A DNA stretch of 64,000 bases from JAKFDI01 sp036676235. Lineage in GTDB: Bacteria; Pseudomonadota; Gammaproteobacteria; Burkholderiales; Burkholderiaceae_C. Position numbers and translations under genes: made by a program. Below the pieces are notes generated by a model. It was not told the DNA's origin, ran no database searches, and worked only from the letters and a program-made list of their open reading frames with translations. The DNA is taken from contig JAKFDI010000103.1 in assembly GCA_036676235.1 (NCBI GenBank), positions 196,610-260,609 on the forward strand. The letters run 5' to 3'. The first letter of the stretch is position 1. Each line of letters begins with the position of its first letter. Positions 7,603 to 20,393 of this stretch are shown here, one piece after another.

Positions 7603-9525
7603 ATGCAGTTCCATCTGAATGGCTTCGTCCCCGGCGATCCCCACATCGCCGAACCGTCCGCCCTGGCTGCTGCGCACACCGATGCCGCGCCGACGCAGGT
7701 CGACGTGCTGATCGTCGGTTGCGGCCCCGCCGGCTTGACCTTGGCCGCGCAGCTGGCGGCGTTTCCCGACATCCGATGCTGCATCGTCGAGCAGAAGGAC
7801 GGCCCGCTGATGCTCGGCCAGGCCGACGGCATTGCCTGCCGCACGATGGAGATGTTCGAGGCCTTCAACTTCAGCGAGCGGGTGCTGAAAGAGGCCTGCT
7901 GGATCAACGAGGTGACCTTCTGGAAGCCGGATGAGACGCAGCCCGACAGCATCGTGCGCCACGGCCGCGTGCAGGACACGGAAGACGGCCTGTCGGAGTT
8001 TCCGCATGTGGTGCTGAACCAGGCGCGGGTGCATGACTTCTATCTGGAGGTCATGCGCAATTCGCCGAGCCGGCTTGCGCCGCATTATTCGCGTCGCCTG
8101 CTGGATGTGGCGGTCGATCGCGAGGCGGCGGACTATCCGGTCACCGTGCGCATGGAGCGAACCGACGCCGCGCATGCCGGCCAGGTGGAAACGGTATCGG
8201 CGCGCTATGTCGTCGGCTGCGACGGCGCACGCAGCGCGGTGCGCAAGTCCATCGGGCGCACGCTGGTGGGCGACTCGGCCAACCAGGCCTGGGGCGTGAT
8301 GGACCTGCTGGCCGTGACCGACTTTCCCGACATCCGCTACAAGGCTGCGGTGCAGTCCGCGCAGGGCAACCTGCTGGTGATTCCGCGCGAGGGCGGCCAT
8401 CTGGTGCGCCTGTATGTGGAGATGGAGAAGTTGAGTGATGCCGAGCGCGTCGCCAACCGAAACATCACGCTCGACCAGCTCATCGCAGCGGCGCAGCGCA
8501 TCCTGCACCCCTACACGCTGGACGTGAAGGAGGTTCCCTGGTGGTCGGTGTACGAGATCGGCCAGCGCATCTGCGACAAGTACGACGATGTGCCTGGGCA
8601 GGAAACCGGCTCGCAGTTGCCGCGCGTGTTCATCGCCGGCGATGCCTGCCACACCCACAGCCCGAAGGCAGGGCAGGGCATGAACTTCTCCATGCAGGAC
8701 ACCTTCAACCTGGGCTGGAAGCTCGCCGCCGTCTTGCGCGGGCAATGCGCACCGGCGCTGCTGCACAGCTACTCGGCCGAGCGCCAGGTCGTCGCGCAGG
8801 AACTGATCGACTTCGATCGCGCGTGGGCCAAGATGTTCAGTGATCGCCCGAAGCAGGGTGCCGACGGTGAATCGGGCGGTGTGGACCCGAAAGAGTTCCA
8901 GAAGTACTTCGAGCGGCACGGGCGCTTCACGGCCGGCATGGGCACGCACTACCGGCCGTCGGTGATCTGCGGGGAGGCGACTCACCAGCACCTCGCCGCG
9001 GGTTTCGTGATCGGCACGCGCTTTCATTCCGCGCCGGTCGTGCGCATCACGGATGCCAGGCCGATGCAGCTGGGGCACGCCGGCAAGGCCGACGGCCGCT
9101 GGCGCCTGTATGCCTTTGCGGGCGCGAACGATCACGTGGATGGCGAAGGCGGTGTGCGCGCGCTGTGCAGCTTCCTGGCGCAATCGCCCGATTCACCGGT
9201 GCGCAAGTACACCCGCCCGGGCGAGGACATTGACGCGGTCTTCGATCTGCGGGCCATCTTCCAGCCCAGCCACCGCGAACTCGCGATCGAATCCGTGCCG
9301 GCCTTGCTGCTGCCGCAGAAGGGGTGCCACGGCTTGCGCGACTACGAAAAGGTCTTCTGTCCGGATCTGAAGAACGGCCCGGACATCTTCGACCTGAGGG
9401 GCATCGACCGCGCGCAAGGCGCGCTGGTCGTCGTGCGGCCGGACCAGTACGTCGCCCACGTGCTGCCGCCGGCCGCGCATGCCGCGCTTGCGGAGTTCTT
9501 CGACGGCTTCATGCGGCCGAACTGA
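7603..9525 (+). CDS. mobA: FAD-dependent aromatic hydroxylase, 3-hydroxybenzoate 4-monooxygenase-like
   Basis: 640 residues, the size of MobA from Comamonas. FAD-binding GxGxxG is in VLIVGCGPAGLTLA (about residues 33-46). The second FAD/NADPH motif is YVVGCDGARSAVR, and the third, contacting FAD ribose, is RVFIAGDACHTHSPKAGQGMN. A C-terminal thioredoxin-like domain follows, as in phenol hydroxylase and MobA. The reaction would be NAD(P)H- and O2-dependent hydroxylation of 3-hydroxybenzoate to protocatechuate in the cytoplasm. The start MQFHLNGF resembles MobA, with AGAAGAG as ribosome site. No protocatechuate ring-cleavage genes are in the window, so the exact substrate (3-hydroxybenzoate versus a phenol) is not proved. 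Confidence 0.75.
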   Translation: MQFHLNGFVPGDPHIAEPSALAAAHTDAAPTQVDVLIVGCGPAGLTLAAQLAAFPDIRCCIVEQKDGPLMLGQADGIACRTMEMFEAFNFSERVLKEACWINEVTFWKPDETQPDSIVRHGRVQDTEDGLSEFPHVVLNQARVHDFYLEVMRNSPSRLAPHYSRRLLDVAVDREAADYPVTVRMERTDAAHAGQVETVSARYVVGCDGARSAVRKSIGRTLVGDSANQAWGVMDLLAVTDFPDIRYKAAVQSAQGNLLVIPREGGHLVRLYVEMEKLSDAERVANRNITLDQLIAAAQRILHPYTLDVKEVPWWSVYEIGQRICDKYDDVPGQETGSQLPRVFIAGDACHTHSPKAGQGMNFSMQDTFNLGWKLAAVLRGQCAPALLHSYSAERQVVAQELIDFDRAWAKMFSDRPKQGADGESGGVDPKEFQKYFERHGRFTAGMGTHYRPSVICGEATHQHLAAGFVIGTRFHSAPVVRITDARPMQLGHAGKADGRWRLYAFAGANDHVDGEGGVRALCSFLAQSPDSPVRKYTRPGEDIDAVFDLRAIFQPSHRELAIESVPALLLPQKGCHGLRDYEKVFCPDLKNGPDIFDLRGIDRAQGALVVVRPDQYVAHVLPPAAHAALAEFFDGFMRPN

Positions 9526-9546
9526 GGCTTGCGTTCGTGAACGCGC

Positions 9547-10578
9547 GTGCAGGCTCACGCCGGCGCATGCGCGGGAAAAACCGGGTGGAGCCCCACCGCC
9601 GCCGACGCGGAATGGTTCGCACCCAGCCGTGCTGCCGCCATCGGCACCTCGCGCATGCCCAGCCTGCTGCGCGAGGACTACGTGGCGAACATGAACGACA
9701 GCCACTGGCTCGCCAACCCGGCGCAGCCGCTCACCGGCTTCCCGCTCCTCGTCGGACCCGAGGGCACCCAGGCGCAGAGCTTCCGCACGCGCCTCGGTCA
9801 CCTGATCGCGCAGGGCCGCATCGCCGGCACCGACGGCGCCGGGCTCGCCGGCGCGACGGTCGACACCGTGAAGTCGGTGGTGCTGAACAGCCGCGTCTAC
9901 ACCGCCGAATTGTTCAAGGATGAGGCGCTCGCGATGGTCTGCGACACGCCGCCTGCGAACGCCGACGTCGGCGAAGCCTGCACCGTGCTCGCGGCCTGGA
10001 ACGACACCGGCAACGCCGACGCGCGCGGTGCGCATGTGTGGGATGAGTTCTGGAACCGCGCCAATGACATCGCCGCCGCCGACCTCTACACCGTGCCCTT
10101 CGATCCGGCCGACCCGGTGAACACGCCGCGCGGCCTGAAGCCCACGGCGGAGACGGCGTTGAAGACCGCATTCCAGGCGGCGGTGGCCTACGTGAAGTCG
10201 ACGCCCTGCGCCCTCGATGCGCAGCGCTCGGAATACCTGTTCGCCACCCGCGCCGGCAGCCCGATCGGCCTGTACGGCGGCTGCGGCGGCGTGGGCTACT
10301 TCACCATCGCCTGCTCCGACAACGCGCTGGCTGACGGCGGCTACACGATGGACGGCGATCCGAACGGCAACAGCTACATGCAGATCGTTCGTTTCACCGA
10401 CGGCGGCGGCGTCGAGGCCCACACCTTCCTCACGCACGGCCAGCCCGAGGACACCGCCTTGCCGGTCGCTGCGGCCTACACGCAGGCGTACGCGCAAAAG
10501 GCGTGGGTGCGGCAGCCGTTCACCGACAGCGAGATCGCGGCAAGCCCCGGCCTGCAGACGCAAAAGATCAGCGAGTAG
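9547..10578 (+). pseudogene. 5'-truncated penicillin-acylase-family remnant
   Basis: The conserved region starts near 9640 (RMPSLLREDYVANMNDSHWL) and runs to the natural C-terminus, including YMQIVRFTDGGG and HTFLTHGQ typical of penicillin amidase/AHL acylase. The signal peptide, alpha subunit and the catalytic N-terminal Ser of the beta subunit are all absent: the frame is closed by TGA at 9538-9540, only 13 bases after the hydroxylase gene. The first 30 codons (9547-9636) look like non-homologous sequence read through. This is the last third of an N-terminal nucleophile hydrolase, left by a deletion or insertion; it cannot be an active acylase. Confidence 0.75.
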
Positions 10579-10681
10579 GCCTTCACGCGCCCGCGCGGCC
10601 CATGCGGTCGCGCGGGCGAGACGCTCGACCGGTGGAGATCGGCGCGCCGCGGTGATCCGCATTTCGCGGACTCGGCGCTAT

Positions 10682-10700
10682 GATGAGAACAATTCTCATC
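10682..10700. promoter_or_regulatory. Fur box
   Basis: GATGAGAAcaaTTCTCATC is a perfect 8-bp-arm dyad. It closely resembles the ATGAGAATNATTCTCAT Fur operator used in Bordetella and relatives. It lies about 85 bases before the DUF3649 start and predicts iron repression of the trio downstream. Confidence 0.75.
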
Positions 10701-10784
10701 CGCATCTTCGATCGAGATCGGCAGCCGGTGGTCGCATCCACCGGAACGCGCCGCGACGATCCCGATGCACCGCGTCCGTCCGTC

Positions 10785-11081
10785 ATGCGCCTTCACGCCC
10801 CCAACCCCTGGCAGATCGCCTCCCGCGTCGCCGCGAGCCTGCTCGGCGGCTATGCGTTCATGTGGGGCTTCGCCACGCTGGGAATTGCTCTGCTGCTGCG
10901 CGCCGGCATGCCGTATGACGATGCGCAGACGCTGGCCTATCTGCTCGCCTTCCTGGTGTTCCTCGCGGCGTTCTGCTGGTCGTTCGCTGCGGCGAGCGTC
11001 AGGCGTGTGTGGATCACGCTCGCCGCAGGCGGTGCGGTGATGACAGGCGCGGCCTGGCTGCTCACACGAACGCTGGCCTGA
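10785..11081 (+). CDS. DUF3649 membrane protein, iron-uptake accessory
   Basis: 98 residues with about three hydrophobic helices. Small DUF3649 proteins occur next to PepSY-TM and DUF3325 proteins downstream of siderophore receptors; the biochemical role is not established. The ATG at 10785 was chosen because the upstream in-frame ATGs (10680, 10683) lie on the Fur box, which should precede the transcript start. First gene of a three-gene iron-regulated operon; the next gene starts 33 bases later. Confidence 0.7.
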   Translation: MRLHAPNPWQIASRVAASLLGGYAFMWGFATLGIALLLRAGMPYDDAQTLAYLLAFLVFLAAFCWSFAAASVRRVWITLAAGGAVMTGAAWLLTRTLA

Positions 11082-11114
11082 GCGGGCCCGGCACCCTGAT
11101 CGACGGAGTTCCGC

Positions 11115-12792
<1,678 letters not shown>

Positions 12793-12800
<8 letters not shown>

Positions 12801-13113
12801 AGCGCTGATGCTTGTGATGGCCTGGCTCGCCACGTTGGCCGGCATGGGCTGGTTCGCGCTCGCCATGGAAGCGCACTGGCAGCAGGTGTGCGGCGGCGGC
12901 ACGCCGCCGGCGGGACTGCTGCGCGTGCTGGGCGCGGCGGCGCTGCTCGTCTCGCTGATGCTGTGCCTCGCCGCCGACCATGTGTCGACGGCCGCGATGG
13001 TGTGGGTGTTGATGCTGACCGCCGCAGCGCTGGCGGTGGCCTTCACGCTGAGCTGGCGGCCCCGGGTGTTGGCGCCACTCGCTGGCAGGGTGGGCGCCGC
13101 ACAGCGCCGCTGA
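12793..13113 (+). CDS. DUF3325 membrane protein, iron-uptake accessory
   Basis: 106 residues with three hydrophobic helices (about residues 6-22, 35-55, 60-80). It completes the DUF3649-PepSY-DUF3325 set. GTG 12793 is chosen because GGAG lies six bases before it; ATG 12808 is an alternative. Its stop is six bases from the stop of the convergent ppc gene, with no room for a classical terminator. Confidence 0.65.
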
Positions 13114-13119
13114 CGCGTC

Positions 13120-15912
<2,793 letters not shown>

Positions 15913-15938
15913 GGTCGGAGGGCGAAGCGAAGGCGCGT

Positions 15939-16002
15939 GGATGCTAGCGCGCGTGAGTGCAAGGCCTTGCACTTGGCGCGAGAAAACCGCCTGCTAGCAT
16001 CC
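15939..16002. promoter_or_regulatory. Divergent ppc/hemC control region with nested palindromes
   Basis: AGTGCAAGGCCTTGCACT at 15956-15973 is a perfect 18-bp palindrome. It is bracketed by a second inverted repeat, GGATGCTAGC (15939-15948) and GCTAGCATCC (15993-16002). On the plus strand TTGGCG (15973-15978), a 16-base spacer and TAGCAT (15995-16000) form a plausible promoter. It would start transcription close to 16007, at the hemC ATG itself. Confidence 0.5.
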
Positions 16003-16007
16003 TTGCG

Positions 16008-16946
16008 ATGAGCCGACCCGTCACCATCGCCACCCGTGAAAGCCGCCTCGCGCTCTGGCAGGCCGAGCATGTGCGCAAGCTGCTGCAAACGCGCTTCGGC
16101 CTGCAAGTCGAGCTGCTCGGCATGACCACGCGCGGCGACCAGATCCTCGACCGAACGCTCGCCAAGGTGGGCGGCAAGGGCCTGTTCGTGAAGGAGCTGG
16201 AAACCGCGCTCGAAGAAGGTCGCGCGGATCTGGCCGTGCATTCGCTCAAGGACGTGCCGATGGACCTGCCGCCGGGCTTCGAGCTCGCGGCAGTGCTGGA
16301 GCGCGAAGACCCGCGCGATGCCTTCGTCTCCAACCGCTTCGAGTCGCTGGCCGCCTTGCCGCAGGGTGCGGTGGTCGGCACCTCCAGCCTGCGCCGCGTC
16401 GTGCAGTTGCGGGCGCTGCGGCCCGATCTGCGCGTGGAACCGGTGCGCGGCAATCTCGACACGCGCCTGCGCAAGCTCGACGAAGGCGGCTACGACGCCA
16501 TCGTGCTGGCCGCGGCGGGGCTGATGCGTCTCGGCCTCGAAGCGCGCATTCGCTCGCGCTTCACCGTCGAGCAGATGATTCCCTGCGCGGGCCAGGGCGC
16601 GCTCGGCATCGAGGCGCGTGCCGATGCTGCGGCCTTGCTGCAGCAGCTCGGCAGCCTCACGCACCAGATGACGTCGCTCGCCGTGCAGGCCGAACGTGCC
16701 GTCTCGCGCGCGCTGGGCGGAAGCTGCAGCATGCCGCTCGCGGCACATGCGGTGTGGCAGGGCGAACGGCTCGCGCTGGCTGCGGCACTCGGCCATCCGT
16801 TGCTCACCGCGTCACCGCTGCTGCGCGTGAACCTGAGCGAAACCGTGGCCTCGGCCGAGGCCGCGCGCGCCATGGGCGAGCGGGCCGCGGCCCTGCTGCG
16901 CGCGCAGGGCGCGGCCGACTATCTCGCCGCAGCCGCGGCGGGTTGA
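16008..16946 (+). CDS. hemC: Hydroxymethylbilane synthase (porphobilinogen deaminase)
   Basis: 312 residues. It joins four porphobilinogens into hydroxymethylbilane in haem synthesis. Visible features are the N-terminal IATRESRLALWQAE, the GMTTRGDQI and GGKGLFVKELE motifs, AVHSLKDVP with the catalytic Asp nearby, TSSLRRVVQL (substrate-binding Arg), and GGSCSMPLA with the Cys that holds the dipyrromethane cofactor (about residue 242). There is no convincing Shine-Dalgarno before the ATG, and the best promoter predicts a transcript beginning at or very near the start codon. First gene of hemC-hemD-hemX-hemY. Confidence 0.97.
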   Translation: MSRPVTIATRESRLALWQAEHVRKLLQTRFGLQVELLGMTTRGDQILDRTLAKVGGKGLFVKELETALEEGRADLAVHSLKDVPMDLPPGFELAAVLEREDPRDAFVSNRFESLAALPQGAVVGTSSLRRVVQLRALRPDLRVEPVRGNLDTRLRKLDEGGYDAIVLAAAGLMRLGLEARIRSRFTVEQMIPCAGQGALGIEARADAAALLQQLGSLTHQMTSLAVQAERAVSRALGGSCSMPLAAHAVWQGERLALAAALGHPLLTASPLLRVNLSETVASAEAARAMGERAAALLRAQGAADYLAAAAAG

Positions 16947-16957
16947 GCACCGCGTCC

Positions 16958-17716
16958 ATGCAGGTCCTCGTGACCCGGCCGCAGGCGCAGGCCGCGGCGT
17001 GGGTGGCGCGGCTGGCCGAGCGCGGCATCGCGGCGAGCGCGCTGCCCTTGATCGACATCGCAGAGCCGGCCGATCCGGCGGCGGTCGATCGCGCCTGGCA
17101 CTCGCTCCCTGCGTGCCGGCTGGTGATCTTCGTGAGCCCGAACGCGGCCGAGCGCTTCTTCGCGCATCGCCCCGGCGAGCGTGCGTGGCCGGACGATGTG
17201 CTCGCGGCCGCCGTCGGCCCAGGCACCGCGCAGGTCCTGCGTGAATGCGGCGTGCCGGTTGCAGCCGTGGTCGAGCCCGCCGCCGATGCGGCGCAGTTCG
17301 ATTCCGAATCGCTGTGGCTGCAGTTGCGGCATCGCGACTGGTCCGGCACCAAGGTGCTGATCGTGCGCGGCGATGGCGGACGTGCGTGGCTCGCCGACAT
17401 GCTCACGCAACACGGCGCGCAGGTGCAGTTCGTCTGCGCGTACCGCCGTCTGCCGCCGCGCTTCGACGACGAGCAGCAGCATCGCCTCGAGGCGGCGATC
17501 GCCCAGCCGGCGCAGCACCTGTGGTTCTTCAGCAGCTCGGAGGCCATCGATCACCTCGCTGCAGCGCGCCCGGCCGCGACATGGCAAGGCGCGTGTGCGC
17601 TCGCTACCCATCCGCGCATTGCCGAGCGTGCGCGCCAGCAGGGTTTCGGCAGCGTGCACACCTGCCGGCCCAGCCTCGACGCCGTGGTCGCCTGCATACA
17701 ATCGATCGCATCGTGA
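16958..17716 (+). CDS. hemD: Uroporphyrinogen-III synthase
   Basis: 252 residues, normal size. It closes and inverts ring D of hydroxymethylbilane to make uroporphyrinogen III. The sequence is variable in this family, but VLVTRPQAQAAAWVARL, VIFVSPNAAERFF, AAAVGPGTAQVLRE, KVLIVRGDGGRAWLADML and WFFSSSEAIDHL are at the expected places. It starts 12 bases after hemC and shares GTGA with the next gene. Confidence 0.93.
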   Translation: MQVLVTRPQAQAAAWVARLAERGIAASALPLIDIAEPADPAAVDRAWHSLPACRLVIFVSPNAAERFFAHRPGERAWPDDVLAAAVGPGTAQVLRECGVPVAAVVEPAADAAQFDSESLWLQLRHRDWSGTKVLIVRGDGGRAWLADMLTQHGAQVQFVCAYRRLPPRFDDEQQHRLEAAIAQPAQHLWFFSSSEAIDHLAAARPAATWQGACALATHPRIAERARQQGFGSVHTCRPSLDAVVACIQSIAS

Positions 17717-18828
17717 CCCTGCCCACCAACGACGCTCTCGCCCTGCCGCCGGTCGAGCCCGAATCCACCGCGGCGCCCGCGCACACTGCTCCGATTTCCC
17801 GTCGCGCGCGCTGGTTCTGGGCCGGCGCCGGCCTGCTGGCCGCGCTCTCGGTGGCCGGGCTCGTGGTCGCGTGGATGGCGCAGCAGCGCGTGCATCAGCT
17901 CGAACTCGAACTGGTGCGCCGCCAGCAGAACAGCCAGAGCCAGTCGACCGAAGCCAACGTCATCGCCAAGCAGGCCGAGGAGCAGGTGCGCGAGACCGCC
18001 GCCAAGGTGGCGTTGCTCGAAGCGCGCGTGGCCGAGGTGGCGCTGCAGCGCAGCCAGCTCGAGGAATTGATCCAGTCGCTCTCGCGCTCGCGCGACGAGA
18101 ACATCCTCGGCGACGTGGAAGCCGCCATCCGCGTAGCCATGCAGCAGACGGCCATCAGCGGCAGCGCCGAGCCGCTGGTCGGCGCGCTGCGCCAGGCCGA
18201 CGAGCGCCTCGCTCGCTACGACGAGCCACGCCTCGAAGGCGTGCGCCGCGCCATCGCGCGTGACCTCGACCGCGTGCGCGCCGCCGCCGTGGCCGATCTG
18301 CCCACGCTCGGCATCAAGCTCGACGAGGCCGTGCGGCTGGTCGACGAACTGCCGCTCATCTCCGTGGCCGAGCCGCGCCGGCAGGCACCGGCCGCTGCTG
18401 CCGCGCGTGCCCGCCAAGCCAGCGCGCCGGCCGATGGCGGCCCATCGTGGCTGCGCGGCTGGAACGACGCCTGGAGCGCCGTCACCGAACGCATCTGGTC
18501 GGAAGTGAAGTCGCTGGTGCGCGTCACGCGCATCGACCATCCCGAGGCGATGCTCGTCGCGCCCGAGCAGGCGTACTTCCTGCGCGAGAACCTCAAGCTG
18601 CGGCTGCTGACGGCGCGGCTTTCGCTGATGAGCCGCCAGTTCGACACCGCGCAGGCCGATCTGCAAGGTGCGCTGCGCACGCTGGAGCGCTACTTCGAGA
18701 AGGGCTCGCGCCGCACCGTCTATGCGAGCGAGCTGATCCGCCAGGTCGCCGAGCAGGCGCGCCACGGCGGCGTGCCGCGACCCGACGACACACTGGCCGC
18801 GCTGGCCGCCGCCGTCGCGGGGCGCTGA
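17713..18828 (+). CDS. hemX: HemX-like membrane protein of the haem operon
   Basis: 371 residues. A cytoplasmic Pro/Ala-rich leader is followed by one transmembrane helix (about residues 33-54). Then comes a coiled coil rich in Gln/Glu/Ala (about 60-125) and a C-terminal globular domain. Although often annotated as uroporphyrinogen-III C-methyltransferase, it lacks the SAM-binding methylase motifs; the role is probably structural in haem synthesis at the membrane. GTG start overlaps the hemD stop (GTGA). Confidence 0.88.
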   Translation: MTLPTNDALALPPVEPESTAAPAHTAPISRRARWFWAGAGLLAALSVAGLVVAWMAQQRVHQLELELVRRQQNSQSQSTEANVIAKQAEEQVRETAAKVALLEARVAEVALQRSQLEELIQSLSRSRDENILGDVEAAIRVAMQQTAISGSAEPLVGALRQADERLARYDEPRLEGVRRAIARDLDRVRAAAVADLPTLGIKLDEAVRLVDELPLISVAEPRRQAPAAAAARARQASAPADGGPSWLRGWNDAWSAVTERIWSEVKSLVRVTRIDHPEAMLVAPEQAYFLRENLKLRLLTARLSLMSRQFDTAQADLQGALRTLERYFEKGSRRTVYASELIRQVAEQARHGGVPRPDDTLAALAAAVAGR

Positions 18829-18831
18829 GGC

Positions 18832-20079
18832 ATGCGCGCGATCGTCTGGTTCCTGCTGCTGTTTGCCGTCGCGGTCGTGGCCGCCACCACCTTCGGCACG
18901 AACGACGGGCTGGTCAGCATCTATTGGGGCAGCTGGCGCATCGACACGTCGCTGAACCTGTTCCTGCTGGCGCTCATCGGCACCTGCTTCGCCATCGTCA
19001 CCGCCATCCAGGCCATCGGCTCCTTCACCGGACTGCCGCGGCGCGCACGGGCTTGGCGCGTGGCGCGGCGCGACCGTACCGCACAGGCGGTGCTGCGCGA
19101 GGCGCTGGCGCAGTATTTCGGCGGTCGCTACAGCCGCGCGCAGAGCGCCGCGCAGCGCGCGCTCGCCATCCAGGCAGACACGCCCGAACTCGGGCAAGAC
19201 AACGAGTTCACCGTGCTCGGCCATCTGCTGGCCGCCGGCAGCGCGCATCGCATGCAGGACCGCGCGACGCGCGATGAGGAACTCGAGCGCGCATTGCAAC
19301 TCGCGCGCGGCAGTGCTGCCGCGCGCCCGGCCGAGGAGGGTGCACGCCTGCTGGCTGCCGAATGGGCCATCGACGACCGCGACGCGACGCGCGCTCTGGC
19401 GCTGCTGGCCGACCTGCCGCCGGGCGTGGCGCGCCGCACGCACGCGCTGCGCCTGAAGTTGCAGGCCGCACGCCTCGGCCAGCATCCGCAGGAGGCGCTG
19501 AAGACCGCGCGGATGCTGGCCAAGCATCAGGGCTTCTCCAAGGAGGCGGCACTCGGCCTGCTGCGCTCGCTCGCGCTCGAATCGCTCGACGCCGCGCGCG
19601 ACATCGATCAGCTGCGCCGCATCTGGCTGCAGTTCGACACGGCCGACCGGCGCGATGCCGTCGTCGCTGCCGGCGCGTCCACGCGCGCCGCCGCGCTCGG
19701 CTCGCCGGAGGAAGGGCGCGTCTGGATCAAGCCCTTCTGGGACCACCTCGACGACCTGGGCGCCGATGACCGGGCCATCCTCTGCGAGGCGCTCGTCACC
19801 GTGCTCGCCGGCATCGGCCCCGAGTGGTTGCCCAAGCTCGAAGCCGCGGCCCAGAGCTTCCCGCGCGAGGGCGCGGTGGCCTACGCCGTCGGCTGCGCAC
19901 TCGCCGAGCGCCAGCTCTGGGGCAAGGCGCGTCCGCTGCTCGAAACCGCCGCCACCGACGCCGCGCTCACCCCGGCTGCACGCCGCCACGCCCTGTTGCG
20001 GCTGGCACAACTCGCCCAGGAACAGGGCGATGCCGAGCAGGCCGCCCGCTGCTACGAGGCCGCGGCACGGCTTGAGTAG
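18832..20079 (+). CDS. hemY: HemY, TPR-type inner-membrane protein of haem metabolism
   Basis: 415 residues. Two N-terminal membrane helices (about 3-22 and 40-62) are followed by alpha-helical tetratricopeptide-like repeats (for example RYSRAQSAAQRALAIQADTPE). The HemY family of proteobacteria is distinct from the oxygen-dependent protoporphyrinogen oxidase of the same name; the exact role is unknown. It starts three bases after hemX. The tRNA-Arg promoter overlaps its last codons. Confidence 0.9.
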   Translation: MRAIVWFLLLFAVAVVAATTFGTNDGLVSIYWGSWRIDTSLNLFLLALIGTCFAIVTAIQAIGSFTGLPRRARAWRVARRDRTAQAVLREALAQYFGGRYSRAQSAAQRALAIQADTPELGQDNEFTVLGHLLAAGSAHRMQDRATRDEELERALQLARGSAAARPAEEGARLLAAEWAIDDRDATRALALLADLPPGVARRTHALRLKLQAARLGQHPQEALKTARMLAKHQGFSKEAALGLLRSLALESLDAARDIDQLRRIWLQFDTADRRDAVVAAGASTRAAALGSPEEGRVWIKPFWDHLDDLGADDRAILCEALVTVLAGIGPEWLPKLEAAAQSFPREGAVAYAVGCALAERQLWGKARPLLETAATDAALTPAARRHALLRLAQLAQEQGDAEQAARCYEAAARLE

Positions 20080-20101
20080 CTCATCGAGTACCTGCTATAC
20101 T
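20072..20101 (+). promoter_or_regulatory. tRNA-Arg promoter inside the end of hemY
   Basis: TTGAGT at 20072-20077, an 18-base spacer and TATACT at 20096-20101 are close to the sigma-70 consensus. They place the transcript start about 7-10 bases before the tRNA. The -35 box overlaps the last hemY codons and stop. Confidence 0.65.
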
Positions 20102-20111
20102 TGTGGGCTAC

Positions 20112-20188
20112 GCGGCTGTAGCTCAGCTGGATAGAGTACTTGGCTACGAACCAAGGGGTCGTGGGTTCGATTCCTGCCAGCCGCACCA
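20112..20188 (+). tRNA. tRNA-Arg (anticodon ACG)
   Basis: 77 nt with encoded CCA. The acceptor stem GCGGCTG (20112-20118) pairs with CAGCCGC (20178-20184). The anticodon arm is CTTGG/CCAAG with loop CTACGAA (anticodon ACG). The T arm contains GTGGGTTCGATTCCTGC. ACG in the first position is normally edited to ICG and reads CGU, CGC and CGA. Confidence 0.95.
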
Positions 20189-20207
20189 GAACATCAGTTC
20201 TAGATCA

Positions 20208-20244
20208 ACGGGTCAGCTCCACAAGAGCTGGCCCGTTTTTCTTT
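20208..20244 (+). terminator. Rho-independent terminator after tRNA-Arg
   Basis: A 12-bp stem (20208-20219 with 20225-20236, one G-T pair) has a 5-base loop and runs straight into a T-rich tail (20236-20240). Confidence 0.85.
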
Positions 20245-20330
20245 GCTCGGGAGACGCGGGGGGCTGGCGTTCGGACCTCTGTCGAGGACGGTGATCGCGG
20301 CGTAGATCGTGCGCCGCGTCGGCGCGGGTG

Positions 20331-20381
20331 CGGTGTCCGCGGACACCGTCTCCACCGGCCACCGGCAACGCGGTGGCCGGT
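20331..20381. terminator. Two adjacent hairpins downstream of the tannase-like gene
   Basis: A perfect 18-bp palindrome (20331-20348) and a perfect 10-bp stem with 8-base loop (20354-20363 with 20372-20381) lie just past the stop of the leftward gene. No T-run follows on either strand, so they may protect the mRNA 3' end or act with Rho. Confidence 0.4.
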
Positions 20382-20393
20382 CGGTCGCTGGTG

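Noticed and set aside
10680..10784. N-terminal extension of the DUF3649 protein starting at 10680
   Set aside because: The start codons sit on the Fur operator and the added residues are charged and non-conserved looking.
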